The notes under the pieces are model-generated. The model saw nothing but the letters and a program-made list of their open reading frames with translations, made no database searches and was not told the DNA's origin. DNA of 64,000 nt, taken from NCBI GenBank assembly GCA_022710725.1, contig JAKLGK010000005.1, positions 62,001-126,000 of the forward strand, given 5' to 3'. This document shows, piece after piece, positions 24,293-32,207 of the stretch (within the stretch, counting starts at the first letter, position 1; each line of letters starts with the position of its first letter). The position numbers were made by a program, and so were the translations under genes. Origin of the DNA: Verrucomicrobiota bacterium (GTDB lineage Bacteria; Verrucomicrobiota; Kiritimatiellia; CAIQIC01; JAGNIJ01).

Positions 24293-24946
24293 CTATCGCA
24301 GGTCGGGATACAGCTTCTTCTCGCACTCCGGGCAGATGGAATGGCTGAACTCGACGTGGATGCGGTCGCGCATGTAGCTCTCGATCTGCTCCCAGTACCC
24401 GGCGTCGTCGCGGATTTTCTTGCAGTTGGCGCAGATCGGCAGCATGCCGCGCAACTGCCGGACATCCGCGAGGGCGGCCTTGAGTTCGCCGAGGATCCGT
24501 TCGCGTTCCTGCTCGGCTCTCTTGCGCCCGGTGATGTCCATGCAGACGCCGTAGAGGTGCCACTTCTTCTCCCCGAGCTTCACGATGCGCGTGTCTTCCT
24601 GGAACCAAAGCGTCGAGCCGTCGCGGGCCGCGCACACGAATTCCTGCCGGTACTCGCCCGCCCCCGAACGGATCTGCCCGGTGGCGAACTCGCCCATGCG
24701 CAGCGCCTGCTCGCCGCCCCGGCCGAAGTACCAGGCGTGGATGCGGAAGTTTTCGCCGATCTCAGAGATGTCCACGAATTCGCCGCGCTCCTCCGCGAAC
24801 ACCCGCATTTTCCAGACCAGCTCCCGGCCGCCGTGGTCCTCGACCTCGGCGTGCCAGAGGATGCACTGGGCGCTCCGCGCGACGAGGCTCAACTCGTGCT
24901 CGCTCCCTCGATGGGCCGGGCCCGTCTCTTCTCCCTGGCCGTTCAT
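24293..24946 (-). CDS. PAS-domain protein with CxxC C-terminal module
   Basis: A soluble 217-residue signalling protein. A PAS fold covers about residues 20-150 (GEFVDISEIGENFRIHAWYF, WFQEDTRIVKL, YGVCMDITGRKRAEQ). A short coiled coil follows, then the module GMLPICANCKKIRDDAGYW...YMRDRIHVEFSHSICPECEKKLYP, with two CxxC pairs. This tail is common at the end of PAS/GAF proteins and kinases but its function is not established as far as I know; zinc binding is likely from its cysteines. There is no kinase, GGDEF or EAL domain. It lies divergent to the RlmN-like gene and has a leaderless-type promoter. Confidence 0.85.
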   Translation of the reverse strand: MNGQGEETGPAHRGSEHELSLVARSAQCILWHAEVEDHGGRELVWKMRVFAEERGEFVDISEIGENFRIHAWYFGRGGEQALRMGEFATGQIRSGAGEYRQEFVCAARDGSTLWFQEDTRIVKLGEKKWHLYGVCMDITGRKRAEQERERILGELKAALADVRQLRGMLPICANCKKIRDDAGYWEQIESYMRDRIHVEFSHSICPECEKKLYPDLR

Positions 24947-24953
24947 GGCGCAG

Positions 24954-24982
24954 ACTATGCCACCCCCGAAAAGTGTCGACAA
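24954..24982 (-). promoter_or_regulatory. Promoter of the PAS gene, leaderless type
   Basis: Minus strand TTGTCG (24977-24982), a 17-nt spacer and CATAGT (24954-24959), only 7 nt before the ATG at 24946. Confidence 0.5.
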
Positions 24983-25033
24983 GCCCCCATCACCGCCTCG
25001 ATTCCGCGGACCCGCGGCGCTACACTGGGCCCC

Positions 25034-26083
25034 ATGCAGGTCCTGATGAAAAACCAGACCGCGGAGGGCTTGCGCTTGCGGCTGGAGGGGGTGGGCCTGA
25101 CGGCTTCCGCGGCCCGGCGGATCCAGGCCGCGGTCCTGCGTCGCGGCGTCTTCCCCGGTCCGGCGCCCGGCCTGCCGGCCGCCCTGCTGGCCTCCGTCCG
25201 GGAGCGGAGCGAGATCCCCCGCCTGGCGCTCCTCGAAAAGACCGTCTCGCCCCGTGACGGGTTCGCGAAGTACCTCTTTCGCGGCGCCGGGCCGGAGCCC
25301 TTCGAGGCGGTTCGCATCCCGCTGCTGCACCGGCCGGACGACCGGAAGTACGTGGCCTGCGTCAGCTCGCAGGTCGGGTGCGCGCTGGGTTGCGCGTTCT
25401 GCGCCACGGGCCGCGCCGGGTTCGTCCGGGACCTGGCGCCCTGGGAAATCGTCGACCAGGTGCTGCACGTCCGCGACGACTCGCCGCATCCCGTCCGCGG
25501 CGTCGTGTTCATGGGCATGGGCGAGCCGCTGCTGAACTACGACGCCGTCATCGCCGCGGCGCGGATCCTCTCCGAGCCCTGCGGGCCGGCGATCGCGGCG
25601 AAGGCCATTACGATCGGCACGGCCGGCATCGTCTCCGCGATCCGGCGGTTCACGGCGGAGGGACATCCCTTCCGTCTCCTGGTCTCGCTGACCAGCGCGG
25701 ACCCGGCGCTGCGCGGCGCGCTGATGCCCGTGGAGCAGGCCCATCCGACCCGCGACCTGGTCGACGCGCTCCGGGAGTATCACGCCGCCACGGGCCGGCG
25801 CGTGACGCTGGCCTGGACGATGATCTCCGGCTTCAACACCGGCGAGGCCGACGCGCAGCAACTGGCCGACCTGGCGCGCGGCCTGCCGGTGAAGCTGGAC
25901 CTGATCGACGTCAACGATCCGTCCGGCCGCTTCCGCCCGCCGGATGCGGAAGAACTCGGCGCGTTCCGCGACGCCCTGCGCCGCCACCTCGGCGCGCCCG
26001 TGGCCCGGAGGTACAGCGGCGGGGCGGACATCCGCGCCGCCTGCGGCATGCTCGCGGGTTGCGGAACCGCGAAGATGCCGTAG
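25034..26083 (+). CDS. RlmN/Cfr-family radical SAM methyltransferase
   Basis: Radical SAM enzyme expected to methylate C2 of an adenine in 23S rRNA (A2503) and some tRNAs. The cluster motif CALGCAFC gives CxxxCxxC, preceded by CVSSQVG. VVFMGMGEPLLNYD and a late AACGMLAGC, with the second catalytic Cys, are also family features. The N-terminal RDGFAKYLFR segment corresponds to the substrate-domain motif. The length of 349 residues is normal. The usual RDTRG-like stretch before the last Cys reads RRYSGGADI, so it is a divergent member and not certainly RlmN itself; Cfr cannot be excluded by sight. ATG 25034 has a -10-like TACACT 7 nt upstream (25021-25026). Confidence 0.88.
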   Translation: MQVLMKNQTAEGLRLRLEGVGLTASAARRIQAAVLRRGVFPGPAPGLPAALLASVRERSEIPRLALLEKTVSPRDGFAKYLFRGAGPEPFEAVRIPLLHRPDDRKYVACVSSQVGCALGCAFCATGRAGFVRDLAPWEIVDQVLHVRDDSPHPVRGVVFMGMGEPLLNYDAVIAAARILSEPCGPAIAAKAITIGTAGIVSAIRRFTAEGHPFRLLVSLTSADPALRGALMPVEQAHPTRDLVDALREYHAATGRRVTLAWTMISGFNTGEADAQQLADLARGLPVKLDLIDVNDPSGRFRPPDAEELGAFRDALRRHLGAPVARRYSGGADIRAACGMLAGCGTAKMP

Positions 26084-26121
26084 GTTCCTCCTCCGGGCCG
26101 GATGGCCCGAAGGAGAACGCC

Positions 26122-26346
26122 ATGAAAAGCCGCCTGCCGATAGTAGTCCTGCTGCCCGTCCTATTCTGCCTTCCGGCCCTCGCCGAAATCCAGTCCCGCG
26201 CGGTGGAATACCGGGCCGGGGACGCCGTGATGGAGGGCTACCTCGCGTGGGACGACCCCGTGCGGGGCGCGGCCTACAACGAAAAGGCCGACCGACGCTC
26301 GTGGCGGGCCATGCGGAACTTCCTCGAGGAAACGCTCGGCCGTTGA
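26122..26346 (+). pseudogene. Dienelactone hydrolase family protein with internal deletion
   Basis: Only 74 residues. The N-terminal half is a signal peptide (MKSRLPIVVLLPVLFCLPALA) plus AVEYRAGDAVMEGYLAWDD, the start of secreted dienelactone-hydrolase-like esterases. After DDPVR the sequence jumps to GAAYNEKADRRSWRAMRNF, their C-terminal end. About 190 residues carrying the alpha/beta-hydrolase core and the Cys-Asp-His triad are missing, in frame and without a stop. It cannot be an active hydrolase. Whether the short secreted product is still made is unknown. It lies 38 nt after the RlmN-like gene and converges on the phosphatase gene. Confidence 0.75.
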
Positions 26347-26364
26347 CCGCGCCGTCGCCGGGAA

Positions 26365-27579
26365 TCACGGGGCGGCGGGCGCGGATTTGTCGATGGCCTT
26401 GTCGCTGACTTCGACCGCGACCAGGCAGATGTCGTCGGCGACAGGCTCGTTCCCGACGAACGCCAGCGCGGCGTCCATGAGGCCGTCCACGACGGCCCGG
26501 GCCGGCTGGTACATCAGCTTCTGCAGCGCCTTCTCCATCCGCTGGATGCCGAACTCCTCGCCCGCGGCATTGTGGGCCTCGAACAGGCCGTCGGTGAAGA
26601 AGACGTACAGGTCGCCGTCGTTCAGCCGGCAGTAGCCGGCCGTGTAATCCTCCTGGGGGATCACGCCGATCGCCGCGCCGCGCGGCATGGGCACGTCCAG
26701 CCGCTGCAGCCGGCCGAGGCCGCGGTGCGCATAGATGGGCGCGGGGTGGCCGGCGGAGGCGAAGGTGGCGACGCGCGAGGTCGTGTCCGCCACGAAGTAG
26801 AACGCGGAGGCGAACTGGGTGCCCGGGATGTTGGTCAGCAGCCCGCAGAACTGCCGGTTGAGCTCCTTGACGAAATGCCGCGCGTTGCGGCCCTGCGGCG
26901 CGAGATCGTCGATCAGCGTGCGGATGATCGCGGTGATCAGGGCGCTGCGCGTGCCGTGGCCCATGACGTCCGCGATGAAGATGCCGGCGCAGTCGGAGGC
27001 GAGGGTGAGGATGTTGTAGAAATCGCCGCCGAGCGCGGAGGCGGGCTGGTAGCGGTGCGCGAAGGAGAGGCGGAGGTGGCCGGGGACGTGGACCGCGGGG
27101 ATCGCGGGGTAGGGGCGGTCCATGTAGGCGAGCTGGAAATCGCGCGCCAGGTCCAGGTCGCGCTGGATCTCGAAGGACTGGGCCTCCTGGCGCTGCCGCA
27201 TCTCCTCGACCATGCCCTTGAGCCAGTCGTCCAGGTTCTGCTGCACGGGAGAGGGCTCGCCCGGTCCTTCCGTTTCGTCGGCGGGGACCCGGCGGCCCAT
27301 GGCCCGGTTCAGCGCCCAGTTCCCGGCCTGCAGGACTTCCTGCTGCTCGCCGCCGTAGAAAACGCGGAAGAGGCGCGCGCAGATCAACGTCCAGGCGGCG
27401 CCCAGAACGAGGACCCCGGCCGCGAGAACCAGCGGCAGGAGGAAGGCGGGAGCGGTCTCCCCGATGCCCATCCGCCGGGCCAGCCCGCCGCCGAGAACGG
27501 CCAGCAGGATCAAGCCAAGCCAGGCCGGCGCCACGGCCGCCCATCCCACCCGCTGCAGAAGCGCCTTCCGGTATTTCAT
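26365..27579 (-). CDS. Membrane-bound PP2C/SpoIIE-type serine phosphatase
   Basis: Two N-terminal transmembrane segments (about 12-30 and 44-64) and a linker with a helix (residues 120-150) precede a SpoIIE/RsbU phosphatase domain: YQPASALGGDFYNIL, IADVMGHGTRSAL, FASAGHPAPI and LYVFFTDGLFEA are its metal-binding motifs. Such proteins dephosphorylate anti-anti-sigma partners in partner-switching pathways. No sensory domain other than the membrane part and no STAS or HATPase partner is nearby, so the target is unknown. The length is 404 residues. A leaderless-type promoter precedes the ATG. Confidence 0.9.
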   Translation of the reverse strand: MKYRKALLQRVGWAAVAPAWLGLILLAVLGGGLARRMGIGETAPAFLLPLVLAAGVLVLGAAWTLICARLFRVFYGGEQQEVLQAGNWALNRAMGRRVPADETEGPGEPSPVQQNLDDWLKGMVEEMRQRQEAQSFEIQRDLDLARDFQLAYMDRPYPAIPAVHVPGHLRLSFAHRYQPASALGGDFYNILTLASDCAGIFIADVMGHGTRSALITAIIRTLIDDLAPQGRNARHFVKELNRQFCGLLTNIPGTQFASAFYFVADTTSRVATFASAGHPAPIYAHRGLGRLQRLDVPMPRGAAIGVIPQEDYTAGYCRLNDGDLYVFFTDGLFEAHNAAGEEFGIQRMEKALQKLMYQPARAVVDGLMDAALAFVGNEPVADDICLVAVEVSDKAIDKSAPAAP

Positions 27580-27587
27580 GCCGCGGT

Positions 27588-27616
27588 GTTATGCCATACC
27601 CCCGGCGGCCGCACAA
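27588..27616 (-). promoter_or_regulatory. Promoter of the phosphatase gene, leaderless type
   Basis: Minus strand TTGTGC (27611-27616), a 17-nt spacer and CATAAC (27588-27593), 8 nt before the ATG at 27579. Confidence 0.45.
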
Positions 27617-27719
27617 ACCCGTTTTTCCCGCCCGCGCCCCGTGGGGGAAATGGCGTCTTGATTCGGGCAGGCCACGATGGCATAGTAACGACAACAGAGG
27701 ATGTGGAGGGGAGGATCCC

Positions 27720-28160
27720 GTGACAGAAACACCTCATGATCCCAAGTTGGCCGCCGCCACGGATATCATTTTCAACTGCCCCTTCTGCAACAAGAGCCTG
27801 GCCATAGACCTCCGCGGCGCGGGCCTGATGGTGACGTGCCCGGACTGCGGCCGCGATGTGCAGGTGCCCGCCCCGGCGCCCGGCGATACGCTGGAGGAGG
27901 TCCCGACCCCGCCGATGACCGTTTCCGCCGAGGCCCTCGCCGCCGCGCACACCAAGATCGAGCGATTGGTCGATAGCCTGGAGGAAATCCGCGAGCGCCG
28001 CCGTTACCTCGAACATCTCCGCACGGAGAACATGGCCCGCTTCCAGCAGATCGGCGGCGAGGTGGAAGTGATCCAGAACTCGCTCGACCGCATCGTCGGC
28101 CTGCTGCAGGCGGCTGCCGCCGACGAGAAAAAGAGCGGCGAGCCGCCGCCGGAAAGTTGA
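27720..28160 (+). CDS. Zinc-ribbon coiled-coil protein
   Basis: A 146-residue protein with a GTG start at 27720 and a strong GGAGGGGAGG site upstream. A zinc ribbon at residues 20-45 (CPFCNKSL ... CPDCGRDV) is followed by a proline-rich linker and a helical C-terminal half (HTKIERLVDSLEEIRERRRY and on), which should form a coiled coil. No enzymatic motif is seen. This ribbon-plus-coil layout is typical of small proteins that bind partners or nucleic acid, but the target is unknown. Its stop is 23 nt from the end of the convergent kinase gene. Confidence 0.75.
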   Translation: MTETPHDPKLAAATDIIFNCPFCNKSLAIDLRGAGLMVTCPDCGRDVQVPAPAPGDTLEEVPTPPMTVSAEALAAAHTKIERLVDSLEEIRERRRYLEHLRTENMARFQQIGGEVEVIQNSLDRIVGLLQAAAADEKKSGEPPPES

Positions 28161-28183
28161 GCGCCCGCCGTCCGCGCGGCGCA

Positions 28184-29641
28184 TCAGGACGGTATCCGCA
28201 TCGTCACCGTCGTCCCCGCGCCGGGCCGGCTGGATATCTCGATGCGCCCGCCGTGCGCGTCCGCGATGGCCTTGCAGATGGCTAATCCCAGCCCGGCATG
28301 CGAACCCGTGTCGGCGCGGGCCTTGTCGCCGCGGTAGAACCGCTCGAAGAGATGCGGCTGGTCTTCCTCGGGAATGCCCTCGCCGGTGTCGGACACCGAC
28401 AGGCTCGCGGCGTTCGAATCCGGGCGCGTGGAAATCCGGATTTCGCCGCCCGGGCGGCTGTAATCCACGGCATTCGTGAGGATGTTGACGAGCATCTGGA
28501 CCAGCCGGTCGGCGTCGCCGACGGCGGGTGCGGAAGTAAAATCGCAGGTTATGCCTATGCCTTTTATTTCCGCGAGGGGGCGGACGAAGTCCGCGCCGGT
28601 CTGCGCCAACTGCGCCAGGTCGCAGGGGGCGCGCTCGAGCCGCACCTGGCCGGCGTCGAAACGGGCCAGCGACAGGAGGGATTGGATGAGCCTCCGCATC
28701 TGCCGGGCGGTGTTCTGGCAGGTCTCGAGGGCGGCGCGGTATTCCCCGGGCGTGCGCTCGCGGGCGAGGGTGGCCTGGGCTTCCGACAGGATGACGGCGA
28801 CCGGCGTCCGCAGTTCGTGGGCCGCGTCCGCCGTGAACTGCTTCTGCTGCGCGAAGGAAGCCTCGAGCCGCGCGAAGGCGGCATTCAGCACGGAGGCCAG
28901 CCGGCCCAGCTCGCTCTCGGTCCCGGCCAGGTCGATGCGCTCCGCGAGGTTGCCGGACGAGATGCGGCCGGCCGTCTCGCCGATCCGCCGCAGCGGCCGC
29001 AGGGCGCGCCCGACGAGGAGCCATCCGCCCCCGATCCCGAGGCCGAGCACGACGCCCCCGGCCAGGATCAGCCAGCCGGCGAAGCGGCGCAGCGTCTTCA
29101 GTTCTGATTGGATCGGCAGCCCGGCCAGCACGCCGTCCCCGCGCTCCGTGAAATAGTAGGCCTCGCGGAGGGCGGTCCTCGTGCGGTGGCGAATTCTCGG
29201 ATCGTCGCCCGTCCAGGCGGGGCGGACGATGCCGGGCGGGGCGTTACTCGAGCAACGCAGCGGGGCGCCGTCGCGCGACCACGTGGCGAAGTAGAACCCT
29301 TCGGGATCCGTCTCGTCGAACAGCGCCTTCGTCTGGTCGGAAAGCCCGAAGGTCCAGGGCCCGGGCGGGCCTCGATGGCGCTCGCGTCCGGGCGGCGGTC
29401 CCTTATCCGGGGGCGGCGGGCGCTCGGAATCCGGGCCGGGCGGCGGCGGGCCGCGCCGCCGCAGGTCCAGGCTCAAGAGCGCCATCCGGCGCTCCAGTTG
29501 CTGGTCGATGTCGCGCAGGCGGTGGAGCCGCTGGAGCTGGTAGGCCGTGACGCCGAGCCCCGCGAGCGCCAGGCCGAGGAGAATCGCCAGCCAGAGGAGC
29601 ATCCGCCAGCGGATCGACCGCGTGAACCGTAAGGCGCTCAT
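28184..29641 (-). CDS. Sensor histidine kinase (QseC/PmrB-like)
   Basis: Two transmembrane helices (about 16-36 and 186-208) flank a periplasmic sensor region with a Pro/Gly/Arg-rich stretch (PPPPDKGPPPGRERHRG). After them come HAMP, the phospho-acceptor box HELRTPVAVI, and the ATPase motifs NAVDYSRPGG, DTGEGIPEED and GLGLAICKAI. ATG 29641 overlaps the regulator's TGA (ATGA), so translation is coupled. It is the last gene of an operon that starts with two secreted proteins. The sensed signal is unknown; the sensor loop's composition is unusual. Confidence 0.93.
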   Translation of the reverse strand: MSALRFTRSIRWRMLLWLAILLGLALAGLGVTAYQLQRLHRLRDIDQQLERRMALLSLDLRRRGPPPPGPDSERPPPPDKGPPPGRERHRGPPGPWTFGLSDQTKALFDETDPEGFYFATWSRDGAPLRCSSNAPPGIVRPAWTGDDPRIRHRTRTALREAYYFTERGDGVLAGLPIQSELKTLRRFAGWLILAGGVVLGLGIGGGWLLVGRALRPLRRIGETAGRISSGNLAERIDLAGTESELGRLASVLNAAFARLEASFAQQKQFTADAAHELRTPVAVILSEAQATLARERTPGEYRAALETCQNTARQMRRLIQSLLSLARFDAGQVRLERAPCDLAQLAQTGADFVRPLAEIKGIGITCDFTSAPAVGDADRLVQMLVNILTNAVDYSRPGGEIRISTRPDSNAASLSVSDTGEGIPEEDQPHLFERFYRGDKARADTGSHAGLGLAICKAIADAHGGRIEISSRPGAGTTVTMRIPS

Positions 29642-30291
29642 GGCTCGATGCAATACCCGTGCCCGCGCCGCGTGGCGATGATGTCCGGCCCGAGCTTTTT
29701 CCGGATGCCGAACACGTGCACGTCGATCAGGTTGGACAGCGTGTCGCTGGTCTCGTCGAAAAGGTGCATGTACAGGGTGCTGCGCGTCACCACCTCGCCG
29801 CGGTGGAGGACGAGGTATTCCAGGATCGAGTATTCGCGGGCCGTCAGCGGCACGTCCCGGCCGGCGCGCGTGACGAGGCGGGATCGGGTGTCGATCCGCA
29901 CGTCCTGCGCCTCCAGCACCGGCCGCGCCGTGCCCGCCGCCCGGCGGATCAGGGCGCGGAGGCGGGAGAGCAGTTCCGGGAGATCGAACGGCTTGGCGAG
30001 GTAATCGTCCGCGCCCAGGTCGAGGCCGCGCACGCGGTCCTTGGTCCCGTCGACCGCGGTCAGGATCAGCACCGGGGTCTTCTTCAGCGCGCGGAGCCGG
30101 CGGAGGACGTCGAGGCCGTTCAGGCGGGGCAGCAGGAGGTCCAGGACGATCGCGTCGTAATCGTATTCCTCCGCTTTGCCGAGCCCGTCCGCGCCGTCGG
30201 CCGCGGTGTCCACGGCGTAGCCTTCCTCGCGCAGGGCCCGCGCCAGGTTGTTCAGCAACCGCGGCTCGTCTTCCACCACCAGCACTCTCAT
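29638..30291 (-). CDS. OmpR-family response regulator
   Basis: Receiver domain with VLVVEDEP, the phospho-acceptor Asp in AIVLDLLLP and Lys in AKPFDLPELL. The winged-helix DNA-binding domain (EYSILEYLVLHRGEVVTRSTL, IDVHVFGIRKKLG, RRGHGYCI) is of QseB/PmrA/CusR type. ATG 30291 begins with the canonical MRVLVVEDE; an in-frame ATG 12 nt earlier (30303) is also possible. It is coupled to the kinase gene by a 4-nt overlap. A PmrA-type box before the first gene of the operon (34245-34261) suggests autoregulation. Confidence 0.94.
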   Translation of the reverse strand: MRVLVVEDEPRLLNNLARALREEGYAVDTAADGADGLGKAEEYDYDAIVLDLLLPRLNGLDVLRRLRALKKTPVLILTAVDGTKDRVRGLDLGADDYLAKPFDLPELLSRLRALIRRAAGTARPVLEAQDVRIDTRSRLVTRAGRDVPLTAREYSILEYLVLHRGEVVTRSTLYMHLFDETSDTLSNLIDVHVFGIRKKLGPDIIATRRGHGYCIEP

Positions 30292-30349
30292 GGCCGAGTC
30301 CATCCTCTCCGATCGGGGCCGCCTTATCCAGCGCCGAAGCAGGGCACCC

Positions 30350-32197
30350 TCAATCCTCCGCCGGCTCCGCGCGGTAAAACCGTTGGGGGAAGGCTGCCCA
30401 GTTCGTGTCGCTGACCTCGCAGGCGCCGCCGGCGACGGTCTGCGTGGCCAGGTCCAGCCAGGCCGCGTTGAGCAGGTTGGTGCTCGCCTGCACCCGGACC
30501 CTCCGCCCGTCGGCCCAGTCCACGCTGAACCGGAAAGCCTCCGCCGTGACCGCCGGCCCGAGGAGCAGGGGCGTCCATTCCTCCGCCGGAGCCCCGCAGA
30601 ACGCGGCGGACCACGAAGACGGGTTCGCGAGGTAGTACGCCGTGGGCTCGCTGGCGCCGGTGAACATGTCCGCCCCGCCGTCCGCGCCCAGGGCCGGGAC
30701 GTCGCACTGGAAATAGACGCCGTCCAGCGCGGCGCACTGGCCGAACACGCCGACGCCCAGGCCCGTCACGCCGCCGTTGAAGTAGATCGTCTGCAGCCCC
30801 GCGCACGCGTAGAAGGCCTCGTCGCCGACCGAACCCAGCGCGGCGGCGATGGACACGGAGTCCAGCCCGTCGCAGCCGTGGAACGCGCTGTGGCCGACGG
30901 TCTTCAGGCCCGCCGGCAGGGACAGAGACGAGAGGCCGAGGCAGTTGTAGAAGGCCGCGTACCCGATGTTCGTCACGCCCGCGGGGATGGCCACCGAGCC
31001 GAGCCCCCGGCACTCGTAGCACAGCTGGCCGGGGATGGACGTGATGCCGTCCGGTATGTCGAGGGAGGCAAGGTTGCGGCAGTTCAGGAAGGCCGACTCG
31101 CCGAGCGAGGTCAGCCCGGCCGGCAGCGTGACCGACGCCAGGGCGCGGCACCCGACGAAGGCCGAGTCGCCGACGGAGGCGACACCGGCCGGAATGGTCA
31201 CCGAGACCAGTCCCGTGCAGCCGTGGAAGAGCGCCGGCGGGATCGAGCCGATCCCGGAGGGCAGAACGGCCAGCGCGAGGCTGGAACAGCCCTGGAAGGC
31301 CGATGCGCCGAGATTCGTCACGCTGACGCCGGAGGCGAAGGCGAGGCTGGTGACGTTCGTGCGGTCCTTGAGGGCCGCCCGGCCGACGGCCGTGACCGGG
31401 TAGCCGCCCAGTGTCGAGGGGACCGTGATCGCGCCCGTCGCGTTCTCCGCGAGGCCGGTGACCGTTGCGCGGCTGTCCTCGACGGCATAGTAGAAGGCGC
31501 CGGTGCCGGCGGTCCCCTGGCTCAAGACCAGGTTGTCGAAGTAGACCTGCCGGAGTTCGGCGTACTCGTCGTTGGTGATGGCCGAAGCGTAGAAGTGGAT
31601 GTTCGCAAGGAAGCAGAGCCCCGTCGCGTTGATGGTGGCCGAGTAGGCCTCCGACCCGCTCCGGCCGGTGGCGTACACCGTCACCTGCGTGGCGTTGACC
31701 TGTGTGAAGGTCCAGTGCATGGCGGCCGTGCCGTAGTTGGTCAGCGCGTTGGCCCCGTTGACCGTGATCGCCGCCGACCCGGCCTGGTTGACCGTGACGA
31801 TTTCGCGGTTGGCGGCCGTGCGGAGGGCGAAGCCCTTGCTGCCGCCGGCGCCCGCGTCGTAGTTCAAGCCGAGGTCGATTGAGAAGACGTCGCCGGTGTT
31901 CATCGCCTGGCTGAAAGAGCGGTCGAGGTTGATGTACGAGCCCGCGCCCTTCGCCACGTAGCCGAACGCGCTGCCCATGCTCAATCCGGCGTTCGCGCTG
32001 TCCCAGATCCCGTTCCCCGCCCACCCTCCGCCGGCGTCGCCCGAGATGCTCCACGCCGCGAAGCCCCCGCCGCCGTTGGAGCCGTTCGTCCAGCCGCCGC
32101 CGTAATTTGCCGCGGAATCCGCGTTGACGACCGCCCGGGCCGGTCCGGCCAGCGCCAGCAGCGCCGCGCTCACTCCGAAAATGGTGGCCTTGTTCAT
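30350..32197 (-). CDS. Secreted BspA-type LRR_5 leucine-rich repeat protein
   Basis: A 615-residue protein with signal peptide MNKATIFGVSAALLALAGPARA. The first ~230 residues are Gly/Asn-rich and look like a beta-sandwich domain (GGGWAGNGIWDSANAGLSMG and FFDNLVLS-like end). Residues ~240-520 carry a dozen or so LRR_5 repeats of the form xxLGxSAFxGCxxLxSVTIPxGV, as in BspA-like adhesins. The C-terminus is a beta module ending WAAFPQRFYRAEPAED, the FYR-type end shared with other secreted proteins here. Its gene is 10 nt after the carbohydrate-binding gene and 46 nt before the regulator. Binding to a polymer or a partner cell is the likely role. Confidence 0.88.
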   Translation of the reverse strand: MNKATIFGVSAALLALAGPARAVVNADSAANYGGGWTNGSNGGGGFAAWSISGDAGGGWAGNGIWDSANAGLSMGSAFGYVAKGAGSYINLDRSFSQAMNTGDVFSIDLGLNYDAGAGGSKGFALRTAANREIVTVNQAGSAAITVNGANALTNYGTAAMHWTFTQVNATQVTVYATGRSGSEAYSATINATGLCFLANIHFYASAITNDEYAELRQVYFDNLVLSQGTAGTGAFYYAVEDSRATVTGLAENATGAITVPSTLGGYPVTAVGRAALKDRTNVTSLAFASGVSVTNLGASAFQGCSSLALAVLPSGIGSIPPALFHGCTGLVSVTIPAGVASVGDSAFVGCRALASVTLPAGLTSLGESAFLNCRNLASLDIPDGITSIPGQLCYECRGLGSVAIPAGVTNIGYAAFYNCLGLSSLSLPAGLKTVGHSAFHGCDGLDSVSIAAALGSVGDEAFYACAGLQTIYFNGGVTGLGVGVFGQCAALDGVYFQCDVPALGADGGADMFTGASEPTAYYLANPSSWSAAFCGAPAEEWTPLLLGPAVTAEAFRFSVDWADGRRVRVQASTNLLNAAWLDLATQTVAGGACEVSDTNWAAFPQRFYRAEPAED

Positions 32198-32207
32198 GGT
32201 CGCGCTC

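Noticed and set aside
24201..24635. Minus-strand frame crossing the tRNA and the PAS gene end
   Set aside because: It is a shifted reading of the PAS gene with Arg-rich low-complexity content and runs through the tRNA.
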